DNA of 17,266 nucleotides, taken from the NCBI GenBank assembly GCA_023386115.1, contig JAEWKL010000040.1, forward strand, positions 1 through 17,266, in the 5' to 3' direction. This stretch comes from Pseudomonadota bacterium (lineage in GTDB: Bacteria; Pseudomonadota; Alphaproteobacteria; Rhizobiales; Beijerinckiaceae). A program made the position numbers and the translations under genes. Positions 1 through 7,348 of this stretch are shown here, in pieces. Within the stretch, counting starts at the first letter, position 1. Every line of letters begins with the position of its first letter. The notes under the pieces are model-generated. The model did not search any database, had not been told where the DNA came from, and saw only the letters and a program-made list of their open reading frames with translations.

Positions 1-3
1 GTT

Positions 4-28
4 GACGGCCGGTTTGCGGCCGGCCGTC
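4..28 (-). terminator. Hairpin terminator downstream of hpnM
   Basis: A perfect 9-bp inverted repeat, GACGGCCGG at 4-12 and CCGGCCGTC at 20-28, encloses a 7-nt loop. It lies 14 nt past the hpnM stop codon on the minus strand. There is no clear U-tract after the stem, only AAC before the window edge. It therefore looks like a GC-rich intrinsic-type terminator or an RNA 3'-end stabiliser that closes the hpnL-hpnM transcript. Confidence 0.55.
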
Positions 29-42
29 GGACGGTCTGTCGG

Positions 43-726
43 CTACTTGGCGGCAGGAGTCTTGGAAGCCGGGGTCTTGGAAGCCGGGGCCTTGGGCGCC
101 GGCGCCGCCAGCATGGTCTCGGTGGACTTGCGCAGATGGGCCAGGAGGCCGTCGGGCCCGCCCTCCTGCAGCGGCTCGGAGAAGCCGGTGCGCAGGGTCC
201 CGGCCTCGCTCACCGTGCCCTGGAGGTAGACGTCGGTGATCCGGTTGTCGGTGTTCAGCACGTAATCGACCGGAGAGGTGTCGCCGCTGCTGTCGGTCAC
301 CGTGACGTGCACGATGTGGCCGTTGCCGCGGGGCTCGCTCTTGGGGTCGATGGCGAAGGTGCTGCCCGTCGCGGCGCCGAGCCGCGTGGCGTAGGTCGCC
401 GCCAGATAGGGCTCGAAGGCGGCGATCAGGGCCTGCTGCTTCTCGGCCGGGATCTCCTTCCATCGGGTCCCGACGCCGAGGCGCAGCATCGCCGGCAGGT
501 CGAAATTCTCCTTCATCGGACCGGACAGGATCTCGGCCCGGGTGCGCACGTCGCCGGCCTTGAGCGCGGCCTCGAGAGCGTCGGTCATGCGCCGGACGGT
601 CGCGACCGCCGGGTCGCCCTCCCCGGCCGCCGGAGCGACGGCAGGCATCTGGGCCAGGGCCGGCAGCGCGACCATCAGGAGGCCGGCGATCGTCAGGCTG
701 CGCAGGGTCTCGCGTCGGGTCTGCAC
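43..726 (-). CDS. hpnM: Hopanoid-associated MlaC/Ttg2-type periplasmic protein HpnM
   Basis: This 227-aa protein has an N-terminal export signal (residues 1-26, RR near the start, a hydrophobic stretch, then ALAQ). A MlaC/Ttg2D-like domain follows at about 40-205. Family-like features are FDLPAMLRLGVG, the WKEIPAEKQQALIAAFEPYLAATYA helix region and the late strand DVYLQGTVSEAGTLR, which resembles HpnM more than generic MlaC. MlaC proteins carry lipids across the periplasm, and HpnM is thought to act with the RND-type exporter HpnN in moving hopanoids; no HpnN is seen here. The start is GTG, with GGAGAG about 9 nt upstream inside the end of hpnL, so translation is probably coupled. The last 20 residues are a Pro/Ala/Lys/Thr tail built from a 15-nt duplication. 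Assignment to HpnM relies on both sequence style and the hpnL neighbour. Confidence 0.8.
   Translation of the reverse strand: MQTRRETLRSLTIAGLLMVALPALAQMPAVAPAAGEGDPAVATVRRMTDALEAALKAGDVRTRAEILSGPMKENFDLPAMLRLGVGTRWKEIPAEKQQALIAAFEPYLAATYATRLGAATGSTFAIDPKSEPRGNGHIVHVTVTDSSGDTSPVDYVLNTDNRITDVYLQGTVSEAGTLRTGFSEPLQEGGPDGLLAHLRKSTETMLAAPAPKAPASKTPASKTPAAK
59..103 (-). repeat. 15-bp tandem repeat in the hpnM 3' end
   Basis: The unit GTCTTGGAAGCCGGG occurs exactly twice (59-73 and 74-88) and is followed by a degenerate third copy (89-103). It is in frame (5 codons) and produces the repeated P-A-S-K-T tail of HpnM. It probably arose by replication slippage in a region with little structural constraint. 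Confidence 0.85.
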
Positions 727-730
727 CAGA

Positions 731-1816
731 TCACTCTCCTTTGCCGTCGGCGGGCGCCGCGGCGTAGCCGTAGGCGGGCATAGGCGCCTGACGCAACGGG
801 GCCGGGCGCGGGCGAAAGCGTGCCCGCAGGGCCGCGCCGATCCCGGCTGCCGTGGAGCGGCCCGGAGCGGCGTCTTCCATGGCGTGCCAGAGCATCAGGC
901 TCGGCAGCCCGACCACGAGGTCGGCGAGGCGCTTGATCAGCGACAGGGCGAGCGCTGCCTCGGCCGGGATGCCGAACACCGCGCAGAGCGCGATCAGGCC
1001 GCCCTCCTGGGCACCGAGCGCCCCCGGCACCGCGAAGGCGGCGCCGCGCACCGCCTGGGCCAGGCTCTCGATCACGACCGCCTCGAGGAAGCCGACCTCG
1101 TAGCCCATGAAGCGGAGCGCGATCCAGACCTCGAGGGTGCCGATGATCCAGCCGAACAGATGCGTGCCGATCGCGGTCAGAATGCGGCCACGGGCGGCAT
1201 AGAGGCCGCGCAGGCGCTCGAACAGGACGTCGACCGCCCCGAAGATCCGCCACTCGCGCCCGCCGGCGAAGCGGTTGATCGCCGCCTGGAGCAGGCTCTG
1301 CCCGAAGCGGCGCTGCACGAGGTAGAAGGCCAGCAGGGCCGGCGCCGCCACCACGAGGCCGAGGCCGACGTAATGCACGATCGGCCCGTCGCCCCCGAGC
1401 GCCACCAGGATGCCGAGGCCGGCCAGCGTGAACAGGAACTGGGTCAGCGCCTGGACCATCAGGTCGACGAGGGTGCTGGCGCCCGACAGCGCGCCCGGCA
1501 CATCCTGGCGCGCGAGCAGCCGGGCGCCGATCAGGTCGCCACCGACCTGCGCCACGGGCAGGAGCGTGTTGATGCCTTCGCGCACGAAGCGCACGCTGAC
1601 GCAAGCCCGCAGCAGCGGCCGCTCGCCGCGGGGAAACACCATCCACCAGCCGAGACCCGCCCAGGCGACGGCGACCACACGCGCCACCACGACCAGCAGG
1701 GCACCCCAGCCGGACGCCCACAGGGCCGCCGCGACCGCCTCCGGCCCCGAGGAGACGAACAGGCCGATCACGGTGCAGAGGCCGGCGATCAGGCCCAGTG
1801 TCGTCAGTCGCTTCAT
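731..1816 (-). CDS. hpnL: Hopanoid-associated integral membrane protein HpnL (LPG-synthase/UPF0104-like)
   Basis: This 361-aa polytopic inner-membrane protein resembles the flippase-like transmembrane part of lysylphosphatidylglycerol synthases (UPF0104), the family to which HpnL of hopanoid clusters belongs. Visible hydrophobic segments include residues 1-25, about 35-60, a central TLAGLGILVAL region, LVVAAPALLAFYLV, and the GAAFAVPGALGAQEGGLIALCAVFGIP loop-helix typical of the family. HpnL's biochemical role is not settled; transport or head-group handling of hopanoids is usually suggested. The start chosen is ATG at 1816, with AGAGGG just upstream; a longer frame to 1861 adds an Arg-rich stretch with no good ribosome site. 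hpnM follows after 4 nt. The C-terminus is a Pro/Arg-rich cytosolic tail. Confidence 0.75.
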   Translation of the reverse strand: MKRLTTLGLIAGLCTVIGLFVSSGPEAVAAALWASGWGALLVVVARVVAVAWAGLGWWMVFPRGERPLLRACVSVRFVREGINTLLPVAQVGGDLIGARLLARQDVPGALSGASTLVDLMVQALTQFLFTLAGLGILVALGGDGPIVHYVGLGLVVAAPALLAFYLVQRRFGQSLLQAAINRFAGGREWRIFGAVDVLFERLRGLYAARGRILTAIGTHLFGWIIGTLEVWIALRFMGYEVGFLEAVVIESLAQAVRGAAFAVPGALGAQEGGLIALCAVFGIPAEAALALSLIKRLADLVVGLPSLMLWHAMEDAAPGRSTAAGIGAALRARFRPRPAPLRQAPMPAYGYAAAPADGKGE

Positions 1817-2109
1817 GACCCTCTTTCTGTCGCAGCGGCAGCGGCCTCGAGGGCGCGCCATTCCGGCAACGGAGTCGAAACAAAGCAGCGCCGTTGCATC
1901 CCGGCACGTTGCAGCTTTGACGGGCGCTGTCTATCACCGCCCGGACACAGTGCCGGCGAAACCGGCATGCTCCACCGGCGCGGCGCAAGCGCCCAAGCAA
2001 TGCCGCAAGCCTATGTTATGGCGCAGCTTCCTCTCCGCCCCGTTTCAGCCGGCGGGGACCGGAACCGCGAAGCAAGGCCGCTCGTGTCGGCCGTGAGGGG
2101 ATGAACAGC
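1817..2109. promoter_or_regulatory. Divergent intergenic region between hpnL and the amidinotransferase
   Basis: About 290 bp separate two divergent starts, so both promoters should lie here. I see a small hairpin (TGCCGG 1951-1956 with CCGGCA 1962-1967). Two direct GTTGCA copies 15 bp apart (1893-1898, 1908-1913) lie upstream of hpnL. An EcfG-like element lies at 2061-2086 and is listed separately. No convincing sigma-70 promoter stands out, and open frames through the region look like GC-rich shadows. Confidence 0.5.
2061..2086 (+). promoter_or_regulatory. Possible EcfG (general stress sigma factor) promoter
   Basis: GGAAC at 2061-2065 is followed after 17 nt by CGTG at 2083-2086. The alphaproteobacterial general stress consensus is GGAAC-N16/17-CGTT, so this is one base off. 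Transcription would begin near 2093, leaving a very short leader of about 17 nt that just includes the GAGGGG ribosome site and the ATG at 2110. The short leader and the -10 mismatch keep this tentative. Confidence 0.25.
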
Positions 2110-3294
2110 ATGGATCGGGAGACGACCTTCGAGGCCGAGCGCGGCGCGCTCGACAATGCCGCCGCGCACGACCTGGCCGCCTTCCAGGATGACGCCCCGG
2201 GTCGGGCACCGGCGCCGCATTCGCCGGTCATGGCCTGGAACGAGTGGGACCCGCTGGAGGAGGTGATCGTCGGCTCGCTCGACGGCGCCACGATCCCGAC
2301 CCACCACCTGACGGTCATCTTCAACCTGCCGCGGGCCGCCCAGCCGTTCTACCGGCTCGCCTCGGGCTGGAAGTACCCGAAATTCATGAAGAAGCTGGCT
2401 CAACAGGAGCTGGACGGCTTCATCAAGATCCTGGCCGGCGAGGGCGTGAAGATCCGCCGCCCGGACTCGATCGACTTCTCGAAGAAGTTCCGCGCCCCGC
2501 GCTGGTCGTCGCGCGGGTTCTGCGTCGCCTGCCCGCGCGATCCGTACCTGGTGATCGGCGACGAGATCATCGAGAGCCCGATGTGCTGGCGCTCGCGCTA
2601 CTTCGAGGGCGACGCCTACCGCTCGCTGTTCAAGGAGTACTTCCGGGCCGGCGCGCGCTGGACCTCGGCGCCGCGGCCCCAGCTCACCGACGATCTGTAC
2701 AACTACGACTACCGGGTGCCGAACCTGAAGGCCGGCGAGCCGATGCAGTTCACCGTCAACGAGTTCGAGCCGGTCTTCGACGCGGCCGACTTCGTGCGCT
2801 GCGGCCGCGACCTGTTCGTCACCCGCTCCAACGTGACGAACCTGATGGGGATCGAGTGGCTGCGCCGCCACCTCGGGCCGGGCTTCCGCATCCATGAGAT
2901 CGAGAGCCGCTGCCCGCAGCCGATGCACATCGATTCGTCATTCATGCCGCTCGCTCCCGGCAAGGTGCTGGTCAACCCCGACTACATCGACGTCGAGAAG
3001 CTGCCGGCGGTGCTCAAGAAGTGGGACGTGCTGATCGCGCCCCGCCCCGACCCCGTCGAGGGCTTCATGAGCAAGATCTCGATGTGCTCTCCCTGGACCT
3101 CGATCAACGTGCTCGCCATCGACGAGAAGAAGATCGTGGTCGATGCGAGCCAGCCGACGCTGATCAAGGCGCTCAAGGATTGGGGCTTCGACCCGATCCC
3201 GACACCGTTCCTGTCCTACGGCCCGTTCGGCGGCTCGTTCCACTGCGCGACGCTCGACGTGCGCCGGCGCGGCCCGCTGAAGTCGTATTTCTAA
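2110..3294 (+). CDS. Arginine amidinotransferase (glycine/inosamine amidinotransferase family)
   Basis: This protein (394 aa from 2110, 397 aa from ATG 2101) is a full-length member of the L-arginine:glycine/inosamine amidinotransferase family, which moves the amidino group of arginine onto an amine through a Cys-amidino intermediate. Numbered from ATG 2101, the catalytic triad is intact: Asp227 in FDAADF, His276 in PMHIDSS and Cys381 in GGSFHCATLDVRR. The spacing matches human GATM closely (Asp to His 49; His to Cys 105 versus 104). NEWDPLEEVIVG near residue 47 is the family N-terminal signature. ATG 2110 is preferred because GAGGGG ends 9 nt before it, whereas it abuts ATG 2101. The acceptor cannot be read from sequence: glycine (guanidinoacetate) or an aminocyclitol, as for StrB1, are both possible. 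It is monocistronic, faces hpnL and ends in a strong hairpin. Confidence 0.9.
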   Translation: MDRETTFEAERGALDNAAAHDLAAFQDDAPGRAPAPHSPVMAWNEWDPLEEVIVGSLDGATIPTHHLTVIFNLPRAAQPFYRLASGWKYPKFMKKLAQQELDGFIKILAGEGVKIRRPDSIDFSKKFRAPRWSSRGFCVACPRDPYLVIGDEIIESPMCWRSRYFEGDAYRSLFKEYFRAGARWTSAPRPQLTDDLYNYDYRVPNLKAGEPMQFTVNEFEPVFDAADFVRCGRDLFVTRSNVTNLMGIEWLRRHLGPGFRIHEIESRCPQPMHIDSSFMPLAPGKVLVNPDYIDVEKLPAVLKKWDVLIAPRPDPVEGFMSKISMCSPWTSINVLAIDEKKIVVDASQPTLIKALKDWGFDPIPTPFLSYGPFGGSFHCATLDVRRRGPLKSYF

Positions 3295-3305
3295 GCCGAG
3301 AGACC

Positions 3306-3339
3306 GTGGGACGGTCCGCCGGAAGGCGGGCCGTCCCAC
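3306..3339 (+). terminator. Strong hairpin terminator after the amidinotransferase gene
   Basis: A 15-bp stem (arms 3306-3320 and 3325-3339, with one G-T pair) is closed by a GGAA tetraloop. It begins 12 nt after the TAA stop. No T-tract follows, as is common for GC-rich alphaproteobacterial terminators. It isolates the amidinotransferase from the next plus-strand unit. Confidence 0.7.
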
Positions 3340-3443
3340 CCATGAGCGTAACCATTGGGCAAGCGCGTTTCGCTGTCGGCCTTGCGTCGCCGTCGATCGA
3401 TGCGCGAATCGGCGGCACGCCCCCACGCGAAGGCCGTTGCCCG

Positions 3444-4739
3444 ATGAGGATCCTGGTACTCGGCGGCTACGGCCTGATCGGCTCCGCCGTGCTCGCGCGC
3501 CTGCTCGATGCCGGTCACGCCGTGGTCGCCCTCGGGCGCGACACCGGATCGGCGCGGCGCCGCTTCCCCGAGGCGACCTGGATCGACCGTGACATCGCCT
3601 CCTTGAGCGAGCCGATCGGGTGGCTTCCGCTGCTCGCCGGTTGCGATGCGGTGGTGAACTGCGCCGGCGTGCTGCAGGACGGACCGCGCGACGACGTGCG
3701 CGCCGTCCAGGACATCGCCATGCGGGCCCTGTTCCGGGCCTGCGCCGAGGCTCGGATCCGCCGGGTCGTCCAGGTCTCCGCCGTCGGCGCCGCCCCGGAT
3801 GCGCGGACCGCCTTCATGCGCACCAAGGACGCGGCCGATGCCGCCCTGGCGCAAGCCGATCTCGACTGGACCATCCTGCGCCCCGGCCTGGTGCTGGCCC
3901 CCGCCGCCTATGGGGGAACCGCCCTGCTGCGGGCGCTCGCCTCCGCGCCGCTGGTGCTGCCCGTGGTCGGCGGCGCCGGGCCGATCCAGACCGTGCATGT
4001 GGAGGATGTGGCCGAGGCCGTGCGCCTCGCCATCGAGGGGCGCGTGCCGGCGCGAGCAGCCTACGATCTCGTCGAGGACGAGCCGCATACCCTGAGCGAC
4101 GTGGCGGCGGCGTTCCGGGCCTGGCTCGGGCATCCGCCGGCCCCGATCCTCGCCGTGCCGCGGTTCCTCGTGCGGCCGGTCGTCGCTGTCAGCGATGGTC
4201 TCGGCCGGCTCGGCTGGCGCTCGCCCCTGCGCAGCACCGCCCTCGTCCAAGTCGTCGAGGGCGTGACCGGCAACCCCGAGCCCTGGCGGCGGGCCGGCGG
4301 GCCGGCCTTGACGGGGCTGCGCGCTAGCCTGCGCCGCCTCCCCTCCACGGTGCAGGAGCGCTGGTTCGGCCGGCTCTGGCTCCTGAAGCCGGCCGTCATC
4401 GGTGGTCTGTCCGTGTTCTGGCTCGTCTCGGGCCTCGTCGGGCTCGCGCGGTTCGACGCCGCGGCGGCAGTGCTGACCGCGCGCGGCGTTGCGCCCGGAT
4501 GGGCCGGCGCCGCGGTCGCGGCCGGCATCCTCCTCGATCTGGCTCTCGGGGCTGGGATGCTGGTGCGGCGCCTGATGCCGCTCGCCGCGCTCGGGATGAT
4601 CGGCGGCACGATGGCCTATCTGGCGGCTGGGACGGGGCTCGCTCCCGACCTCTGGGCCGATCCCCTCGGCGTCTACGTGAAGACGCTGCCCGCCGCGCTC
4701 CTGGCGCTGGTCGCCCTCGCGCTCGCCGCGGAGCGCTGA
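3444..4739 (+). CDS. Atypical SDR (NmrA/NDUFA9-like) fused to a DoxX-like membrane domain
   Basis: This 431-aa protein has two parts. Residues 1 to about 290 form an NAD(P)-binding Rossmann domain beginning MRILVLGGYGLIG, with the G7-x-x-G10-x-x-G13 dinucleotide motif, like complex-I-associated or NmrA-type atypical SDRs. The position of the usual catalytic Tyr in YxxxK reads F124-M-R-T-K128, so ordinary dehydrogenase chemistry is doubtful. From about residue 313 there are four hydrophobic segments matching a DoxX-like domain, which would anchor the protein in the inner membrane. The start is ATG 3444, where Rossmann homology begins, with a modest GAAGG upstream; the longer open frame runs back inside the amidinotransferase gene and is not supported. 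A DUF2269-type gene follows 3 nt later, a recurring partnership. The substrate is unknown. Confidence 0.85.
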   Translation: MRILVLGGYGLIGSAVLARLLDAGHAVVALGRDTGSARRRFPEATWIDRDIASLSEPIGWLPLLAGCDAVVNCAGVLQDGPRDDVRAVQDIAMRALFRACAEARIRRVVQVSAVGAAPDARTAFMRTKDAADAALAQADLDWTILRPGLVLAPAAYGGTALLRALASAPLVLPVVGGAGPIQTVHVEDVAEAVRLAIEGRVPARAAYDLVEDEPHTLSDVAAAFRAWLGHPPAPILAVPRFLVRPVVAVSDGLGRLGWRSPLRSTALVQVVEGVTGNPEPWRRAGGPALTGLRASLRRLPSTVQERWFGRLWLLKPAVIGGLSVFWLVSGLVGLARFDAAAAVLTARGVAPGWAGAAVAAGILLDLALGAGMLVRRLMPLAALGMIGGTMAYLAAGTGLAPDLWADPLGVYVKTLPAALLALVALALAAER

Positions 4740-4742
4740 ACG

Positions 4743-5252
4743 ATGGCGTGGATCGCCCTCGTTCCCTGGATCGATCTCGTTCCCTGGATCGATCTCTTGC
4801 GCTGGCTGCACGTGATCGGCGCGACGGTGCTGTTCGGCACCGGCGCCGGTATCGCCTTCTTCATGCTGGTGGCGCACCGCACCCGCGACCCTGTCCTCGT
4901 CGCGCATGTCGCCGGCACGGTGGTGATCGCCGACGCCGTGTTCACGGCGACCGCCGCCGTGGCACAGCCGCTGACCGGCCTCGCCCTTGCCCATCTCCTC
5001 GGCTGGCCGCTCGGCGAGGGTTGGCTCCTGGCCGCGATCGCGCTCTATGGCGTCGTCGGCCTGTTCTGGCTGCCGGTGGTGGCGATCCAGTTGCGGATGC
5101 GCGACCTGGCACGGGCGTCCGCGGCGGAGGGGCGGCCGCTGCCGCCGGCCTATGACCGGCTGTTCCGGATCTGGTTCGCCTGCGGCTGGCCTGCCTTCGC
5201 GGCGATGCTGGCGATCCTCTGGCTCATGACCGCCAAGCCGATAGGGGGCTGA
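4743..5252 (+). CDS. DUF2269-type integral membrane protein
   Basis: This 169-aa protein has about four transmembrane helices (roughly residues 20-42, 55-80, 90-118 and 145-165) and the LRWLHVIGATVLFGTGAG opening typical of DUF2269 proteins. That family has no established function but is often encoded directly beside SDR/DoxX fusion genes, as here (3-nt gap after the upstream TGA). The two probably act together at the inner membrane, perhaps in a redox process; this is inference from co-occurrence. The N-terminal 17 residues contain the repeated VPWIDL VPWIDL made by an exact 18-bp duplication, so the protein may be longer at its N-terminus than its relatives. Confidence 0.75.
   Translation: MAWIALVPWIDLVPWIDLLRWLHVIGATVLFGTGAGIAFFMLVAHRTRDPVLVAHVAGTVVIADAVFTATAAVAQPLTGLALAHLLGWPLGEGWLLAAIALYGVVGLFWLPVVAIQLRMRDLARASAAEGRPLPPAYDRLFRIWFACGWPAFAAMLAILWLMTAKPIGG
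4758..4793 (+). repeat. Exact 18-bp tandem duplication at the start of the DUF2269 gene
   Basis: The unit CTCGTTCCCTGGATCGAT occurs at 4758-4775 and again at 4776-4793, giving LVPWID twice in frame. A degenerate part-copy (TGGATCGCC) precedes it. It sits just ahead of the first membrane helix and is probably a recent slippage event. Confidence 0.9.
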
Positions 5253-5261
5253 GCCGTCCCG

Positions 5262-5289
5262 GGGGCGGCCGTTGCGCTGAAGCCGCCCC
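5262..5289. terminator. Hairpin between convergent genes, possible bidirectional terminator
   Basis: GGGGCGGC (5262-5269) pairs with GCCGCCCC (5282-5289) across a 12-nt loop. It lies between the DUF2269 stop and the end of the convergent DUF3313-type lipoprotein gene. Next to it is a near-duplicate CGCCCTC(A/G)CTATC pair at about 5289-5318, the second copy of which contains the lipoprotein stop codon. Confidence 0.5.
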
Positions 5290-5312
5290 GCCCTCACTAT
5301 CCCCCGCCCTCG

Positions 5313-6200
5313 CTATCGCCCGGCCATCGGCCCCTTGTCGGTCCAGTCCGGCGGCAGGCCGAGGGAATCGCCGATGATGCCATCGACGCCCGGGGCTCGG
5401 CCGAAGGCCTGGCAATCGGGATCGCGCGGCATCTCGCCCAGCATCGTCACGCGGATGCGCTCGTAGGTCGGGATCGTCAGCTCGGATTCGAACGGGTCCT
5501 CGCCGGTGGCGAGATACGAACCGAAATCCTGGCCGAAATCGCCGGCGAGGTCGTAGATGTCGGCGACGGCCGAGAAGCGGGCCTGGTTGGTGAAGGAGTT
5601 GGCGCCCCCGGCCCACACCATCGCGGCGCGCTGCTGGCGGCGGGCATCCAGGGCCTCGGCCTCGACCGTGAGGTCGCCGAGCCCGATCGGCAGGCGCGGC
5701 ACCGGCACCTTGCCGACCGTGTCGGCGAAGCCGACGCCGACCTGCGCGGCGATCGTGATCGCCGCCGAGGCGCCGACGGCGACGCCGGAGGCCGGCACGT
5801 TGGTGAGGCCGGCGCGGGTGATGTTCGCCCGCACGGTCAGGTCGGCCGGGCCGGACGAGACCACGTCGTAGCGCAGCGACAGCTCGTAGCAGAGCGCCCG
5901 GTCCGCCGCGTTGGCGACGACCCGGCGCTCCTGCTCGGTCACGCCGGGACCGGACACCGCCGCCGAGAAGGCGGTGGGAATGATGCGGACGGTCCGCACC
6001 CGTGCCATCGCGGCCTTGTCGATGAAGATCCGCGACTTGGTGGCGGTGGCCTCGCTCGGCGTCAGGTGGTCGTAGCGCGTCAGAAGGCCGGTCTGGGTCA
6101 GCACCGGCGTGGCGCAGCCCGCGAGCACGGCCAAGGTCGCCACGGCCGCGACGCGGCGGGCGGCCCGCGCGTTCAAGGCAGCCTTGATTGTCGTCCGCAT
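5313..6200 (-). CDS. DUF3313-type outer-membrane-associated lipoprotein
   Basis: This 295-aa predicted lipoprotein has a basic N-terminus, a hydrophobic stretch and the lipobox V25-L-A-G-C29, which predicts lipidation at Cys29 and export. The rest has no membrane helix and looks like a DUF3313 protein: a YDHLTPSEA opening, a DVVSSGPADLTVRANITRA strand and a late Ala/Gly-rich VGFADTVGKVPVPRLPIGLGDLTVEAEALD segment. Members are envelope lipoproteins of unknown function. The start chosen is ATG 6200, giving a normal-length signal peptide; an in-frame GTG at 6257 has a CGGGA upstream and would add 19 residues, but would bury the signal. It is monocistronic, and no partner gene suggests a pathway. 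Confidence 0.7.
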   Translation of the reverse strand: MRTTIKAALNARAARRVAAVATLAVLAGCATPVLTQTGLLTRYDHLTPSEATATKSRIFIDKAAMARVRTVRIIPTAFSAAVSGPGVTEQERRVVANAADRALCYELSLRYDVVSSGPADLTVRANITRAGLTNVPASGVAVGASAAITIAAQVGVGFADTVGKVPVPRLPIGLGDLTVEAEALDARRQQRAAMVWAGGANSFTNQARFSAVADIYDLAGDFGQDFGSYLATGEDPFESELTIPTYERIRVTMLGEMPRDPDCQAFGRAPGVDGIIGDSLGLPPDWTDKGPMAGR

Positions 6201-6240
6201 TCGGTCGCTTTCCCGGATCGCGCGAAGCCGCACCCCAGGA

Positions 6241-6270
6241 AACCCCGCGAGGATCACTCCCGCGAGGGTT
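6241..6270 (-). terminator. Possible terminator hairpin of the SDR gene
   Basis: AACCC-CGCG at 6241-6249 can pair with CGCGAGGGTT at about 6261-6270 with a one-base bulge. On the minus strand the stem is followed by TTTCC. It lies downstream of the 6456-7244 gene and just before the lipoprotein start at 6200, so it would separate the two genes. The rest of 6258-6455 shows nothing I can name. Confidence 0.3.
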
Positions 6271-6455
6271 TTCGGAGGCCGGCTCCCGGCCGGCGCAAGA
6301 GCGGCCCCATCCGGACCCGCCGCGCCGTTATGCCGTTCAGCCTAACCGTCGCCGCGCGGGCGGGAAAGCTGAGCTTGGCAGCAGTGATCGCTTCGGCCTC
6401 AGCTGTAACGCTTCCGCCACATTGTTTCCGGCATGCCGTGTCCCGATCGGGCCGT

Positions 6456-7244
6456 TCAGGCCAGGGCCACCATGCTGCAGCTCTGACCGCCATCGACCGG
6501 CAGGCACACGCCGGTGATGAAGCGGGCCTCGTCGGAAGCCAGGAAGACCGCCGCGTGGGCGATGTCCCAGGCCTCGCCGAGGCGGCCGAGCGGCACCCGT
6601 CGGTCGCGTCCCGCATCCGGGGTGCCGGCGCCGCGGCACTCGTCGGCCAGCGTGGTGTCGAGCAGCCCCGGCAGGATCGCGTTCGCCCGGATGCCGTCGC
6701 GGGCATACTGCATCGCCACCGAGATCGTGGCCTGGTTCACCGCCGCCTTGGCGGCCGCGTAGGCGAAGGCCGGGGTGCCGGTCCAGCGCCGGGAGGCGAC
6801 CGACGAGATGTTGACCACCGCGCCCGACCGCCGCGCCCGCATTCCCGGCAGCACCGCCTTGCAGGTGCGCCAGACGCCGCCGACATTGACCTCGATCGCC
6901 CGGCGCCAGGTCTCCTCGTCGAGATCCTCCGGGCCGCCCCCCTCCGGCAGGCCGACATTGTTGTGCAGGATGTCGATGCGGCCGAACCGGGCCTCTCCGG
7001 TGGCGACCGCCTTCGCCACCGCGTCGTAATCGGTGACGTCGGCGCAGAGGGCCTCGGCCTCGTTGCCTTCCTCGGCGATGATCTGCGCCGTCTCCTCCGC
7101 GGCGGCGAGGCCGCGGTCGACGCAGATCACCCGGGCGCCCTCCCGGGCGAAGGCCACCGCCACGGCCTTGCCGTTGCCCCAGCCGGTGCCGGCGGAGCCC
7201 GCACCGAACACGATCGCGGTCTTCTTTAGCAGGCGTGTCGACAT
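6456..7244 (-). CDS. Classical SDR-family NAD(P)-dependent oxidoreductase
   Basis: This 262-aa soluble protein has the classical SDR layout. The cofactor loop reads GAGSAGTGWGNGKA (residues 14-27), a lengthened version of TGxxxGxG seen in a subset of SDRs. Other landmarks are D69-V in the adenine pocket, NNVG (95-98), the active-site Asn in EVN (120), Ser147/148, Y162-A-A-A-K166, and the LPG and FITG-LPVDGG landmarks near the C-terminus. The acidic Asp43 after strand 2 (VICVD) suggests NAD(H) rather than NADP(H). The start is ATG 7244, with GGAGG 8 nt upstream; the frame extends to 7619 but the added part is low-complexity Arg/Pro. The substrate cannot be assigned, and the neighbours give no pathway. 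Confidence 0.9.
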   Translation of the reverse strand: MSTRLLKKTAIVFGAGSAGTGWGNGKAVAVAFAREGARVICVDRGLAAAEETAQIIAEEGNEAEALCADVTDYDAVAKAVATGEARFGRIDILHNNVGLPEGGGPEDLDEETWRRAIEVNVGGVWRTCKAVLPGMRARRSGAVVNISSVASRRWTGTPAFAYAAAKAAVNQATISVAMQYARDGIRANAILPGLLDTTLADECRGAGTPDAGRDRRVPLGRLGEAWDIAHAAVFLASDEARFITGVCLPVDGGQSCSMVALA

Positions 7245-7348
7245 GGCCCGAGCCTCCGTGCTCGACGGAGACTCGCGACAAAGACCGGCTCTGCGCAACG
7301 GGCAGCGAAGCAGGGCGGCTAGGAACCGCCCGCATGGATGATGGCCCG

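Noticed and set aside
136..2104. Long plus-strand open frames opposite hpnL and hpnM
   Set aside because: Arg/Ala/Gly-rich translations without domain features, no ribosome sites; they are GC-bias shadows of the minus-strand genes.
2011..2928. Minus-strand frame opposite the amidinotransferase
   Set aside because: Shadow of a gene with intact catalytic triad; no start signal or domain.
3291..5297. 668-codon minus-strand frame opposite the SDR-DoxX and DUF2269 genes
   Set aside because: Low-complexity Gly/Arg/Gln/His composition, no recognisable motif, and it runs through two well-supported plus-strand genes and a terminator.
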